Part shown: positions 22,864 to 32,168 of the stretch, piece after piece
Layout of the letters: each line of letters begins with the position of its first letter
How positions within the stretch are numbered: position 1 is the stretch's first letter
Source: an uncultured Campylobacter sp.
GTDB lineage: Bacteria > Campylobacterota > Campylobacteria > Campylobacterales > Campylobacteraceae
Reading direction: 5' to 3'
Length of the DNA: 38,744 nt
Assembly: GCF_938018035.1 (NCBI RefSeq)
Contig: NZ_CALIJF010000150.1
Coordinates: 1 to 38,744, forward strand
Notes under the pieces: generated by a model
The model's database searches: none
What the model saw: only the letters and a program-made list of their open reading frames with translations
Told to the model about the DNA's origin: nothing
Translations under genes and position numbers: made by a program

Positions 22864-25680
22864 TTACTTCAGCTCACCCCAGCGCTTGGCGATATTTAGG
22901 CTCGTCTTAAGCGGCACGTTTAGGCTTGCCGCGCTTTGCATTATCTCCTGCGCGCGCTCGCCGAAGCTCTGCGCCAAATCGTCCCGCACCTCGAAGATCA
23001 GCTCATCGTGGATCTGCAATATCAGCCGCGCCTCGTCGCTTAGCAGCGGCGAAATCTCAACCATCGCCTTTTTGATGATGTCGGCTGCGGAGCCTTGAAA
23101 TTTCGTATTTACCGCCTCGCGCTCGTAGCTTGCATAGACCATGTTGTTACGCGCGTTTGCGAAGTCGAAGTAGCGCCTGCGCCCAAAAAGCGTGCTTACG
23201 TAGCCGCCTTCTTTCGCGTCCGATTTTATGCTTTGCAAAAACTCCTTGATCGTGGAAAATGCCGCAAAATAGCGCTCGATATAGCCTTTCGCCTCGGCGC
23301 GCGCGATGCCTAGGCTATCGCTTAGCTTACCCGCGCCCATGCCGTAGATGAGGCCGAAATTTATGCTCTTTGCGATCGTGCGGTGCGCGGGCTGCGCGTC
23401 GCCGAAAATGCTGATCGCCGTGCGCGCGTGAATGTCCTCATCCGCCCTAAACGCCGCCAAAAGCGCAGGATCGCGCGAAAAGTGCGCGAGCAGGCGCAGC
23501 TCGATCTGCGAGTAATCAAGCGAGATCAGCGAGTAGCCCCCCTCTGCTAGGAAGCAGTCCCGTACGTCCTTCGCAAAGGTGCCGCGCGCGGGGATATTTT
23601 GCAGGTTCGGATTTTTGCTCGCTAGCCGCCCGGTAGCCGTGCCGGTCTGCAAGAAATTCGATCTGACGCGGTTTTGCGGATCTGCAAGGGCAAGCTGTAG
23701 CAGCGGCTCGCAATAGGTGCTTTGCAGCTTAAACAGCTCGCGGTAGTCTAGAATTTTACCCACCGCGGGATGCAGCGCCGTAAGATCCTTTAGCACGCTT
23801 TCATCGGTGCTGTAGCCCGTCTTGGTGCGCTTCGCCGCCGGAAGTCCTAGCCGCTCAAAAAGCACGGCGCCGAGCTGAGCAGGAGAGTTGATGTTAAACT
23901 GCTCGCCGCAAAGCTCATAAATTTCATCCGTGAGCGCTCGCAGGGACTTTTCGTTGCGCGCGATAAGGCCTTTTATCATCTCCGCGTCTATCTTGATGCC
24001 GCATCTTTGCATCTGCCAAAGCACCCGCACGAATGGGAACTCAAGCTCCTGCGCGAGCTTAAAAAGCGAAGGCTCAAGTAGCTGTTTGAGCTTAAAATAC
24101 AGCCTCAGCGTCACCCACGCATCCTCGCTCGCATAGATCGTAGCGGCGTCCAGCTCCACGGAGGCGAAGGTCTCGCCCTTTTTGACGACGTCGCCGAAAT
24201 GCACCGTCTCGTACCCAAGATACCGCGGCGAGATAGAGTCCATCCCCACGGCGTTTGCGGGATCGAGCAGCCACGCTAGCACCATCGTATCGGCAAAACG
24301 CGCAGCAGGCTCGATATTAAAATTATTTTTCACGATCTCAAAATCGTATTTTAAATTTTGCCCCACGACATATCCGCGAAACAGAGAGCCGATCGCGGCC
24401 TTTGCGGCATCCGAAGAAATTTGAGCCGGAGCGCCCAAATAACTATGCGCTAGCGGGACGTAGTAGGCGCGCTCCTCGTTAAACGCGAACGAAAAGCCCA
24501 CGATCTTGGCGTTTTTGCTATCGACGCTAGTGGTTTCTGTATCGAAGCTCACCAAGGTCTCGGCACTGACGCTCTCGCACAGCCTCGCAAGCTCCACTGC
24601 ATCGGTAATGCAAATAGGCTCAAAGGGCGTTTTAAAAGCGCGCTCGGAATTTTGCCCGCCGCAAGCAGAGCCGCTAGGGATAGAATTTTGCCCGTCTAGC
24701 CCCCCTACGGCAGCGTCCAAGATAGATCCGCCGCGAGACGACTCTGCGCCGAAGCTCTTCCCGCCTGCGCCCAAAACGGAGCTTTTTGCGCTTGCGCCTT
24801 TACCCTCGCTCCAAAGATCAAGCCCGTTTTGCTCCTGCAGGCTTAACGCGGACAGCAGTCTGTTTAGCGCGTAATCTTTTAAAATTTCGCGGATTTTAAA
24901 AAGCGGATTTTGCTGCGGAAATTTCGCGTCCTCTAAAGGCGGGATTTCCAACTCATCGTAAAGCGTAGCCAGGCGCTTGCTTATGTAGGCGCTCTGCCTT
25001 CCCTCTATCAGATACTCGCGCTGTTTGTTTTGCGGCAGGCGGTCTAAATTTGAATAGATCCCCTCAAGCGAGCCCCACTCGTCTAAAAGCTTCTTCGCCC
25101 CCTTATCGCCGATGCCCCGCACGCCCGGGATATTATCGGCGCTGTCGCCGCAGATCGCCAAAAAGTCCACGATCTGCTCGGGATAGACGCCGTAGCGCTG
25201 CAAGCACTCCTCTCTTCCGTAAAGCATCTTTTTGCCGTGGCTGTAAATTTTAACGTTTTCGCCGATGAGCTGATACAGGTCCTTGTCGGAGGTAACGATG
25301 TTGATTTTATGCGTGGCGCCGTGCTTTTTGACGACGCTTGCGATGAGATCGTCCGCCTCGTAGCCCTCGCGTCCGAGCGAGTAAAGCCCCATCTTTTCGA
25401 TCATCTCGATGCAGACCGGCAGCTGTTGCAAAAGCGCGGGCGGCGGGGCTTGGCGGTTGGTTTTGTAGTTGGGATCGATATCCGAGCGGAAGGTCTTGCC
25501 CTTGCTATCCAGAGCGAAAATTATATAATCGCTCTTAAATTCCTTCGAAAGATTTGCGATGAAGCTCGCAAATCCGCTCACCATGCCGCTGGGTTTGCCG
25601 TCTTTGGTCTTTAGCCCGCTCATAGCGTAGTAGAGCCTGAAAAAAAAGCCGAACGTATCGATGATCGTGATGGTCTGCAT
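22864..25680 (-). CDS. polA: DNA polymerase I
   Basis: 938 residues, longer than usual. Domain order: 5'-3' flap exonuclease (1 to about 285, with FALDSKGKTFRSD and GDSADNIPGVRGIG), a glycine/serine-rich linker of about 60 residues, a 3'-5' proofreading domain, and the polymerase (about 560-938). Proofreading looks active: DTET, NLKYD and YASED supply the carboxylate and Tyr positions. Polymerase motifs A (LDYSQIELRLLAHFS), B (KSINFGLIYGMG) and C (IHDELIFEV) are intact. It fills gaps in repair and removes Okazaki primers. It is transcribed alone, and AGGACC lies just upstream of the ATG. The extra linker (SSVLGAGGKSFGAESS) is low-complexity and probably disordered. Confidence 0.97.
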   Translation of the reverse strand: MQTITIIDTFGFFFRLYYAMSGLKTKDGKPSGMVSGFASFIANLSKEFKSDYIIFALDSKGKTFRSDIDPNYKTNRQAPPPALLQQLPVCIEMIEKMGLYSLGREGYEADDLIASVVKKHGATHKINIVTSDKDLYQLIGENVKIYSHGKKMLYGREECLQRYGVYPEQIVDFLAICGDSADNIPGVRGIGDKGAKKLLDEWGSLEGIYSNLDRLPQNKQREYLIEGRQSAYISKRLATLYDELEIPPLEDAKFPQQNPLFKIREILKDYALNRLLSALSLQEQNGLDLWSEGKGASAKSSVLGAGGKSFGAESSRGGSILDAAVGGLDGQNSIPSGSACGGQNSERAFKTPFEPICITDAVELARLCESVSAETLVSFDTETTSVDSKNAKIVGFSFAFNEERAYYVPLAHSYLGAPAQISSDAAKAAIGSLFRGYVVGQNLKYDFEIVKNNFNIEPAARFADTMVLAWLLDPANAVGMDSISPRYLGYETVHFGDVVKKGETFASVELDAATIYASEDAWVTLRLYFKLKQLLEPSLFKLAQELEFPFVRVLWQMQRCGIKIDAEMIKGLIARNEKSLRALTDEIYELCGEQFNINSPAQLGAVLFERLGLPAAKRTKTGYSTDESVLKDLTALHPAVGKILDYRELFKLQSTYCEPLLQLALADPQNRVRSNFLQTGTATGRLASKNPNLQNIPARGTFAKDVRDCFLAEGGYSLISLDYSQIELRLLAHFSRDPALLAAFRADEDIHARTAISIFGDAQPAHRTIAKSINFGLIYGMGAGKLSDSLGIARAEAKGYIERYFAAFSTIKEFLQSIKSDAKEGGYVSTLFGRRRYFDFANARNNMVYASYEREAVNTKFQGSAADIIKKAMVEISPLLSDEARLILQIHDELIFEVRDDLAQSFGERAQEIMQSAASLNVPLKTSLNIAKRWGELK

Positions 25681-25790
25681 AATGGTCCTCGGATTTAAAA
25701 TTTTAACGCATAGTGTATTAAAATTCGGCTAAATTTACAAATTCCAAATAGGACTTGATCTGCCTCATTTCAAAATTTTAAAATTTGCTA

Positions 25791-25796
25791 TATAAT
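25791..25796 (+). promoter_or_regulatory. -10 box for the 25825-27664 genes
   Basis: TTTGCTATATAATCGCGC contains TATAAT 28 bases before the ATG at 25825; AAAAGGATC is the ribosome binding site. Confidence 0.6.
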
Positions 25797-25824
25797 CGCG
25801 CGAAATTTTAAAAAAGGATCAAGT

Positions 25825-26169
25825 ATGGATTTTTTCACAGACTGGCAGGAGTTTGACGCAGCGGGCGCTACGGTGAAATTTTATAAAAAATCGCAAGGCG
25901 GCGTGGAGTACATCGGCTTTGATTCGCGCAAATGCGTCCCGCCCGAGCCGATGGTAAATGCGCTGGTGGCGTTAAATTTCGTAAAAGACGAAACCAAAAA
26001 GGTCGTCATGGTCAATCATAAATTCCCAATGGGACTGATCCCGAAGATCGAGTCTAAATTTGACATTGCCCGCGAGGATCTGGACGGCGACGCGGTCAAG
26101 CTCACCATCAGTCTAAAGCCCGGCGCGGTCAATGAGGGCTTCGACACCAACGCGAAGTGCCACGGCTAA
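25825..26169 (+). CDS. Conserved-looking small cytoplasmic protein of unknown function
   Basis: 114 residues, no signal peptide or membrane segment. It has a good promoter and ribosome binding site and codon use like its neighbours. Two cysteines, in SRKCVPPEPM (about residue 37) and in the C-terminal NAKCHG, could bind a metal or Fe-S cluster. I do not recognise the family. It is 17 bases upstream of a polytopic membrane protein gene that is itself coupled to an Fe-S assembly gene, so a role with metal or haem proteins is possible but only an inference. Confidence 0.75.
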   Translation: MDFFTDWQEFDAAGATVKFYKKSQGGVEYIGFDSRKCVPPEPMVNALVALNFVKDETKKVVMVNHKFPMGLIPKIESKFDIAREDLDGDAVKLTISLKPGAVNEGFDTNAKCHG

Positions 26170-26186
26170 AGGGCTTTAAAATTTAG

Positions 26187-27362
26187 ATGAATATCACGAC
26201 CTTTTCGCCGCCGTTTCGCATCGTAGGCGGCTATTTCATCTGCGGCTTTATCTTTTTGCTGTTAAGCGCGGCGAGCTTTTTAAAGGCCGATTTCGGCGCG
26301 ATCCAAGCGCCGCAGACGGCGAGCTTTTTTCACGTATTTTTGCTGGGATTTGTAATCAGCATAATCATCGGAGCGCTCTATCAGCTCACCTCCGTCATCA
26401 TCCAAAAGGAATTTTTCACCGTCAAATTTGCGTTTTTAAATCTACTCGCCTACGGCGCGAGCGTAGCGCTGCTAAGCGCGGGGTTGCTGCTTTCAAATAT
26501 CGCATTATTGCACGCAGGCGGCGCCGTTTTGCTGCTTAGTCTATTTTATTTTACGATATGCTACGCACTAAGCTTCATCGGCACGCCCAAATGGAGCTTC
26601 CCCGCCGTAGCGCTTGCGATCTCGGCTGCGTTTTTGGCGGTAGGGATCAGCCTTGGCTTTGCGCTCGTGCTAGCGCTTAGCGGCGTGGAGATTTTCGGAG
26701 TGTATTTTTCAGAAATTTTATCCTATCACATATACTTCGTGCTGGGCTTTGTGTTTTTCGTTATCGTAGGTGCCGCGTGCGTGCTGCTGCCGATGTTTAG
26801 CTTGGCGCACGATCTAAGCTTCGCGCTAGCAAAAGCTTCGCTGGCGCTGTATCTGCTAGCGGGGCTGTTTTTACTAAAAGACTTTGGAATTTTTATCGCA
26901 TTTGCCGCGCTTGCGAGCTTTGCGGCTCAGGCGATCTATATCCTAGCCAGGCGCGTGCGAAAAGCGATCGATTATTGGAATTTAAACGTCTATATCTCGC
27001 TGGCGGCTTTGGGATTTAGCGCGGCATTTTGGCTCGCGGATCGCGCGGATACGGCGGCGTTTTGGCTGCTATACGGCTTTTTGTTCGCCTTCATCGTCGC
27101 GCACCTTTATAAAATCGCGCCCTTTCTCATCTGGTACCACTACGTCTCGCCCTTCGTCGGCAAGCGCAAAATCCCTATGCTTGAGGATATGATAATCAAA
27201 AAGATCGCCTACGCAGCCTGCGTGCCGAACGTATTGGCGCTTGCGTGCGCGAGCTTTGGAGCGCTAACGCCTGCGGTGATCTTGCAAGCGGCAAGCATAA
27301 TTTTGGTGCTAATCAACATCGTAAATATCTTTAACTACATCAAATTCGGAGAGGAAAAATGA
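26187..27362 (+). CDS. Polytopic membrane protein, NnrS/oxidase-subunit-I-like
   Basis: 391 residues with about twelve transmembrane helices covering almost the whole chain. Histidines lie at helix positions: FFHVFLLGFVISIIIGALYQ near residue 48, SYHIYFVLGF near 178, and HLYKIAPFLIWYHYVSPF near 308. This pattern recalls NnrS and related haem-copper-oxidase-like proteins, where such histidines bind haem or copper; that is a resemblance by eye and not a confirmed match. The start is ATG 26187 with a poor ribosome binding site, so it may depend on the gene upstream. Its TGA overlaps the next start by four bases. Confidence 0.75.
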   Translation: MNITTFSPPFRIVGGYFICGFIFLLLSAASFLKADFGAIQAPQTASFFHVFLLGFVISIIIGALYQLTSVIIQKEFFTVKFAFLNLLAYGASVALLSAGLLLSNIALLHAGGAVLLLSLFYFTICYALSFIGTPKWSFPAVALAISAAFLAVGISLGFALVLALSGVEIFGVYFSEILSYHIYFVLGFVFFVIVGAACVLLPMFSLAHDLSFALAKASLALYLLAGLFLLKDFGIFIAFAALASFAAQAIYILARRVRKAIDYWNLNVYISLAALGFSAAFWLADRADTAAFWLLYGFLFAFIVAHLYKIAPFLIWYHYVSPFVGKRKIPMLEDMIIKKIAYAACVPNVLALACASFGALTPAVILQAASIILVLINIVNIFNYIKFGEEK

Positions 27363-27664
27363 AAGTAACGAAGGAGCAAATTTACGACGCGCTTCGCGCC
27401 GTGGTGGACCCTGAGGTGGGCTTTGACGTCGTGTCGCTGGGGCTCATCTACGACGTAGCGGTAGATGAGGCGAACAACGCCAAAGTCACGATGACGCTAT
27501 CGACTCAGTCGTGCCCGCTGCATGAGATGATGGTAGAATGGGTGCGCGCAGGTGCCGAGAGCGTGGAAGGTATCGGCGAGGTGGAGATTGATCTCGTCTT
27601 TGAGCCGATGTGGAATATCGATATGGCGGAGGATCACGTCAAAGAGGCTCTGGGACGGTTTTAG
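27359..27664 (+). CDS. DUF59 / MIP18-type Fe-S assembly factor (SufT/PaaD-like)
   Basis: 101 residues covering one DUF59 domain: DPEVGFDVVSLGLIYDV at about 17-33, and the conserved cysteine in STQSCPLHEMM near residue 55. These proteins help mature Fe-S proteins. GGAGAGGAAAA precedes the ATG. It overlaps the membrane-protein stop by four bases, suggesting that the two work together or at least are produced in fixed ratio. It is the last gene before a long convergent gap. Confidence 0.92.
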   Translation: MKVTKEQIYDALRAVVDPEVGFDVVSLGLIYDVAVDEANNAKVTMTLSTQSCPLHEMMVEWVRAGAESVEGIGEVEIDLVFEPMWNIDMAEDHVKEALGRF

Positions 27665-28396
27665 GGCTCGCGCGAAGGATATTTGCGGATTGCCTAGAAC
27701 GCCACACTCGTCGTCAGGCACTTCTACATATCGCCTCGGTCGTTGCGCGGATTGTCGGGGCGCTTTTCTGCGAATCGCCCGAAGCGCTGCGCGAGATACT
27801 GGAACGCCGCATGAAATCTCTTGGTACTGCACTAAATTCTGAAGCGATGCGTGATTACTGGGATATTGCACGAAATTTCGGAGCGCTGCGCAGATAGCTG
27901 GGCATTCTTGCTCTGGCGCGATTTCTCGTCGCCGTTTTAAATTTGAGCGATTTAAAATTTAACTCAATTAAATTTCGCGCCGCCGTTTGATTATCGCTTA
28001 GTTATAAATTTGCACGATCTAAAATTTGACCGCATAACCGCGATTTGGCGAGCGTCATCAAACGATTTGTGTTTGCAAAATACCGCGCGGCGCAATATTT
28101 TAAATTTAATCGCGCCGCCTGTGCCCCTGCCTGCATCTGGTTAGCTCGCCTGCTCTCCCGTCTGTGCGCTTGCTCGCCGACCCGCTCACCCATCTACTTT
28201 CCTTTTTTCCAAAACGCAAAACGCCGCCGTGCAGGGCGCGAATCGCAGCTTAAATTTAACCGCAAGAGCCGCGAATAGCGCTGCGAAATATTGTAAACCG
28301 CGCAATGAAATTTTAAAAAAGCATGAAATTTAAATCACTTTGTATAAGCGTGTAGCCAGAAAATCTCGCGGCAAGCGGTTAAATTTAAAGCTAAAT
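27665..28396. other. Convergent intergenic region between the DUF59 gene and ppx/gppA
   Basis: 732 bases without a convincing gene. The first 230 bases are G+C-rich and leave open frames on both strands (plus 27610-27897 and minus 27497-27871), but neither has a suitable start. From about 27940 the sequence is AAATTT-rich with short G+C patches and frequent stops. It may be decayed coding DNA; no parent gene is recognised. Confidence 0.45.
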
Positions 28397-29839
28397 TTAG
28401 ACGAAATTTACGGCGAAAATTGCGGGCTTTGCGAGCTTTTTAAGGCTTCCTTTAAGCATTATCAAATTATCGGCGCCGGAGATTTTAAGAGTGGAATTTT
28501 CAAAGCTAAATTCTAAATTTTTCAGCGCGTTTTCGCTTAAGAGGCGCGCAAGCTCCAAAATATAGCTGAGCCACGCGAGCTTGCCTGCGTCAGGCAAAAT
28601 CGCGCTCAAAGGCGCGAACGTAGCACCCAGCTCGCGCCTTCCGTGCATCGAGATGATCGCGGCTATGAGCGCCTTTTCTTTATGCGTCGTGCGGTAGTTC
28701 AGCCCGCCGAGCACCATATCCGCGCTGGTTTCGTGCTTGGCATAAAAGCCGATCGCCCGCCCGATCTCGCAAAGCGATGCTGCGGTCTGAAGAATTTTAA
28801 TATATTTTTCGCTCAAGCCGTGTAGAGGCGATAGCGCGCAAAACAGCGCCTTTGCGAACTTCGGAGCCTCGCTGGGCTCGGAAGCGAAGCGATCTTTAAG
28901 GCTTCTTAGGCTCGGATTAAAGCCTCTAGGTAGGTTTGCGCCGCGCAGAATCGAGCTTAAAAACGCCCCCTCGCGCACTCCCACACCGCTGGTGATGATC
29001 TTTTTCGCCCCTAGGCGCCTTACGATCTTATCAAAGATGATGGCGCCCTCTCTTATCGTGTCGTAGCGGTCTTTTTTGATCGGGAATTTCGCCAAATCAA
29101 GCGTCTTTGCACTCATTAGCTTGGCAAAAAACGGCGCGTATTTTTCATAATCGTAGCTAAAATTATGCACGATCTTTAGCGGATGGTTTTGCAGGCTCAT
29201 CACGGCGCCGGAGAGCGCTCGCGCAGAGCCGCCCATTACGATTAAATTTTGCGTGCGAAACTCGGTGCCTACCTGGGATATCGCACTATTTATGTATTTC
29301 TCCAGCCCCTTTGTGTCGCCGCGGTCGAAAAACAGCTCCTTTAACCGCACCGTGCCTAAATTTAGAGAAATTTTATTTTCTATCCTACCGTTTTTTATGT
29401 AAGCAAGCTCGGTCGAGCCGCCGCCAATATCTAGCGTAACACCCTCGGAAAAGTCGCTAAGCAAATTCTGCGCCGCATAGGCGCCCAGATACGCCTCCAT
29501 CTGCCCGTCTATCTTGCGGATCGCAATGCCCGTTTGCTTGCGGATGAGATTTATAAACTCGGCTCCGTTTGGCGCATCGCGAAGCGCGGATGTACCGATG
29601 CAAAGCACGCGTTTGGCCTTGTAATTGCATACGAGGGTTTTAAATTTTTTAAACGCCAGCAGGCATTTTTGCATCGCTTCGGTGGTTAAAATTCCGCCGT
29701 TTTCATAAGCGCCCTCGCCTAGGCGGATCTTGATCTTGTGCTCTGCTAAGATAAAAAATCCGAGCCTACTCGTGCGCTCGAAAATCACGGCTCTGGCGGA
29801 ATTTGAGCCCAGATCTATGACGGCGACGCGCTTGGGCAT
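28397..29839 (-). CDS. ppx: Exopolyphosphatase / pppGpp phosphohydrolase (Ppx/GppA family)
   Basis: 480 residues: an N-terminal ASKHA-fold Ppx/GppA domain with phosphate loops VIDLGSNSARAVIFE at 6-20 and LDIGGGSTELAYI near 140, then a C-terminal HD-like helical region from about residue 310. Family members hydrolyse polyphosphate or convert pppGpp to ppGpp, linking the gene to the stringent response. The start lies directly against the ferredoxin gene stop. In C. jejuni the same order cosR-fdxB-ppx is found. Which activity dominates cannot be decided from sequence. Confidence 0.93.
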   Translation of the reverse strand: MPKRVAVIDLGSNSARAVIFERTSRLGFFILAEHKIKIRLGEGAYENGGILTTEAMQKCLLAFKKFKTLVCNYKAKRVLCIGTSALRDAPNGAEFINLIRKQTGIAIRKIDGQMEAYLGAYAAQNLLSDFSEGVTLDIGGGSTELAYIKNGRIENKISLNLGTVRLKELFFDRGDTKGLEKYINSAISQVGTEFRTQNLIVMGGSARALSGAVMSLQNHPLKIVHNFSYDYEKYAPFFAKLMSAKTLDLAKFPIKKDRYDTIREGAIIFDKIVRRLGAKKIITSGVGVREGAFLSSILRGANLPRGFNPSLRSLKDRFASEPSEAPKFAKALFCALSPLHGLSEKYIKILQTAASLCEIGRAIGFYAKHETSADMVLGGLNYRTTHKEKALIAAIISMHGRRELGATFAPLSAILPDAGKLAWLSYILELARLLSENALKNLEFSFENSTLKISGADNLIMLKGSLKKLAKPAIFAVNFV

Positions 29840-30085
29840 TTAAATTTCCATATGGACGTGTTTGTATTTCAGCTCGTCCGCCGTCTCGATATTATCGGGA
29901 TCGGTGATGATGCACTCGACTGGGCAGACTACGATGCAAGCGGGCTCAGAGTAATCATCTACGCACTCGCAGCATCGATCGGCATCTATGATGTATATCG
30001 GCTCATCCTCAAAAATCGCTTCATTAGGGCATTCCTCGCGGCAAGCGTCGCAACTAATGCATTCTTTTGTAATCAACAATGACAT
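29840..30085 (-). CDS. fdxB: 2[4Fe-4S] ferredoxin (Allochromatium/YfhL type)
   Basis: 81 residues with two cluster motifs. The first is CISCDACREECP near residues 9-20. The second has the longer spacing of the Allochromatium-type ferredoxins, CCECVDDYSEPACIVVCPVE. These are low-potential single-electron carriers in the cytoplasm. AAGGTAAAATTAT precedes the ATG. The gene sits between the sensor kinase and ppx, matching Cj0354 in C. jejuni apart from the added kinase gene. Confidence 0.94.
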   Translation of the reverse strand: MSLLITKECISCDACREECPNEAIFEDEPIYIIDADRCCECVDDYSEPACIVVCPVECIITDPDNIETADELKYKHVHMEI

Positions 30086-30134
30086 ATAATTTTACCTTAC
30101 GAAAAAATTTATGGCGTTTATACCATAAAAAGCT

Positions 30135-31442
30135 TCATTTTGTTTTAAAATAGCGGAATTTCGGGCTATTTCTTAAATTTTTTAGCGGAAGTTTGAAAAT
30201 CGCGACGATTAGCGAGCGCGCTTCATCGTTTTTAAGATCTACTTGCGCACCCATCGCTTGAGCGGCATTTTTGGCTAAAAATAGCCCGAGCCCGGCTCCG
30301 GGCTTGCCGCCGTAGCGCTTAAAAGGGGCGAAATAATCGATCTCTTCGTTAAGCGGCTCGCCTTTGTTTGCGACCCGCACGATGAAATTTCCATCCGAAA
30401 TTTCGCTCTCGATCAGTACCTTTTCGCCGTCCGGAGAAAATTTTATGGCGTTTTGGATAAAATTTTGAATCACATGCATAAAGAGGCTTTTCTGCACCGA
30501 AATTTCAAGCTGTTCAGGCTTAAGATCCATCGTCAAGTCCTTGCCCGCCGTACGCGCTAAAATTTTAAAGCCTACGCATAGCTCCCGTAGATACGCGATC
30601 ATATCGGTCTGCTCGGGCGCCTCAAACTGCGCCCCCTCCTGTCGCCCGATCTCTAGGATGGAGCTGATCATCTTATTCATATTATCGATCGAGTCGTTGT
30701 TATTTTTAAGCGCCTCGATATATTTCTCTCTCTCTCGCGGCTTGATGAGCGTGACTTCGTTTTTGGTTTTCATCACCGCTAGCGGGGTCTTAAGCTCATG
30801 CGCAATACCGATGAAAAGCTCTTTTTGATATAAAATAAAGGTTTCAATGCGCTCAAGCAGGCGGTTTATGCTGTTTGAAAGCATATTAAATTCGCTCGGG
30901 ATTTCGGCCCCGTCGATCGGCTTTAGAAATTTTTCATCCACCGAAGCAAGCCTTTGACTGATCAGCTTAATCGGCATTAGTAGCATGCGCGAAAGAAACA
31001 TCGCGTAAAACACCACCAAAAATATCATCGTCAAATTTACCAAAATGATGTCGATGAGTATTTGATTTACAATGTTTGCATAGACGCTCACGTCGGCTCG
31101 GATACTTAAAATTTTATCCTTACCATAAGGATAGTGCAGCTGTAAATAGCTCCTGCCGCCCTCGGAGCTTTCGATAAATTTAGGCTTATTGATACTTTCG
31201 TTTTCGATGATTTTGCTTTCGTATTCACCAGATGCGTCTTGTAAAAAAGATGAAATTTTCTCAGGCGGCACGGAGGCGTCTACGATTTTTTGTGCTCTTT
31301 GGATTAAATTTTGAACGGGAGTTTCGAAGATGGTAATTCTCATATAATTATAGAGCATTACCGAAAAAATGACAATTAGCATCAACGAAGCGGATGCTAA
31401 TTGTATTACAAAGCGGACTCTTAGGCTTTTTGTGGAAAGCAA
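30135..31442 (-). CDS. Sensor histidine kinase, partner of the CosR-type regulator
   Basis: 435 residues: TM helix 1 at about 11-31, a periplasmic sensor of about 95 residues, TM helix 2 at about 128-150, a HAMP-like linker, dimerisation/phosphoacceptor domain with AHELKTP (His215), and an ATPase domain with N-box QNFIQNAIKFS and G-box GGKPGAGLGLFLAK. The architecture resembles ArsS-type kinases of Helicobacter. The first in-frame start after a stop is TTG at 31442, overlapping the regulator gene by 22 bases; an unusual start and coupling to the regulator are implied. C. jejuni has no kinase gene at this place. The signal sensed is unknown. Confidence 0.92.
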   Translation of the reverse strand: MLSTKSLRVRFVIQLASASLMLIVIFSVMLYNYMRITIFETPVQNLIQRAQKIVDASVPPEKISSFLQDASGEYESKIIENESINKPKFIESSEGGRSYLQLHYPYGKDKILSIRADVSVYANIVNQILIDIILVNLTMIFLVVFYAMFLSRMLLMPIKLISQRLASVDEKFLKPIDGAEIPSEFNMLSNSINRLLERIETFILYQKELFIGIAHELKTPLAVMKTKNEVTLIKPREREKYIEALKNNNDSIDNMNKMISSILEIGRQEGAQFEAPEQTDMIAYLRELCVGFKILARTAGKDLTMDLKPEQLEISVQKSLFMHVIQNFIQNAIKFSPDGEKVLIESEISDGNFIVRVANKGEPLNEEIDYFAPFKRYGGKPGAGLGLFLAKNAAQAMGAQVDLKNDEARSLIVAIFKLPLKNLRNSPKFRYFKTK

Positions 31443-32092
31443 AATCTATATCCGCGTCTGCGAACGGTCTCGATCGTAGAGATATTTAGAGGCTTATCCA
31501 TTTTCTGGCGAATTTGATTGATCGCGACTTCGATGACGTTTGGCGTAACAAGCTCAGGCTCCTCCCAGATAGCGTCTAGCAGCTGCTCTTTGCTTACGAT
31601 CTGATCGCTATGGCGCGCAAGGTGGGTTAGCACCTCAAATGGCTTGCCCTTAAGCTCGATCTCTTGACCTAGATATGTGATCTTTTCCTCATCCGGATCA
31701 ATGATTAGATCGTCGATCTTGATGATATTTGAGCCACCGAAGCGAAGTCTAGCCTCAAGGCGCGCTACTAAAACATCAAAATCGAAAGGTTTTTTGATAA
31801 AATCGTCCGCGCCCGCGCGAAGTGCTTTGATCTCGCTTTCTTTATCGTCTTTTGCAGATAGCACGACGACGGAGGTGCGCGCGGATTTTTGCTTAACCAA
31901 TGCGATGAGATCGATGCCGTTGCCGTCAGCTAGCATCCAATCGGTTAGCACCAAATCATAATTTCTAATGCCGATATAATACTCTGCGTCCTTAAAACTC
32001 TCGGAAGTATCCGTCTGATAGCCGAACTCCATCAAGCCCTCCGCTATCGTCTTGTTTAAAGTCACCTCGTCCTCGACTATTAAAATTCTCAT
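31421..32092 (-). CDS. cosR: CosR/HsrA-type OmpR-family response regulator with intact phosphoacceptor
   Basis: 223 residues, the same length as C. jejuni CosR. The DNA-binding half (KGKPFEVLTHLARHSDQIVS, PNVIEVAINQIRQKMDKPLN, ETVRRRGYRFCFPQ) reads as CosR/HsrA, the essential regulators of oxidative-stress and central-metabolism genes in Campylobacter and Helicobacter. Unlike those orphans, the receiver here has a full phosphorylation pocket: Glu7-Asp8, Asp51 in LVLTDWMLADGNG, Ser in VLSAKDD, and Lys in IKKPFDF. AAGGAAATTAA precedes the ATG, and TAAAAT at 32123-32128 is a likely -10. The overlapping kinase gene is the obvious partner. Flanking folB, plsY, fdxB and ppx match the C. jejuni cosR locus. 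Confidence 0.93.
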   Translation of the reverse strand: MRILIVEDEVTLNKTIAEGLMEFGYQTDTSESFKDAEYYIGIRNYDLVLTDWMLADGNGIDLIALVKQKSARTSVVVLSAKDDKESEIKALRAGADDFIKKPFDFDVLVARLEARLRFGGSNIIKIDDLIIDPDEEKITYLGQEIELKGKPFEVLTHLARHSDQIVSKEQLLDAIWEEPELVTPNVIEVAINQIRQKMDKPLNISTIETVRRRGYRFCFPQKA

Positions 32093-32122
32093 TTAATTTC
32101 CTTGCCTTAAAATTTTGCGGCG

Positions 32123-32128
32123 ATTTTA
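32123..32128 (-). promoter_or_regulatory. Probable -10 box of cosR
   Basis: The minus strand reads ATGTTAAAATCGCC, giving TAAAAT about 30 bases before the cosR ATG in the short folB-cosR gap. Confidence 0.4.
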
Positions 32129-32168
32129 ACATATTTTAAGCAAAATTTCAAGATTTTTTAAAGAAATT

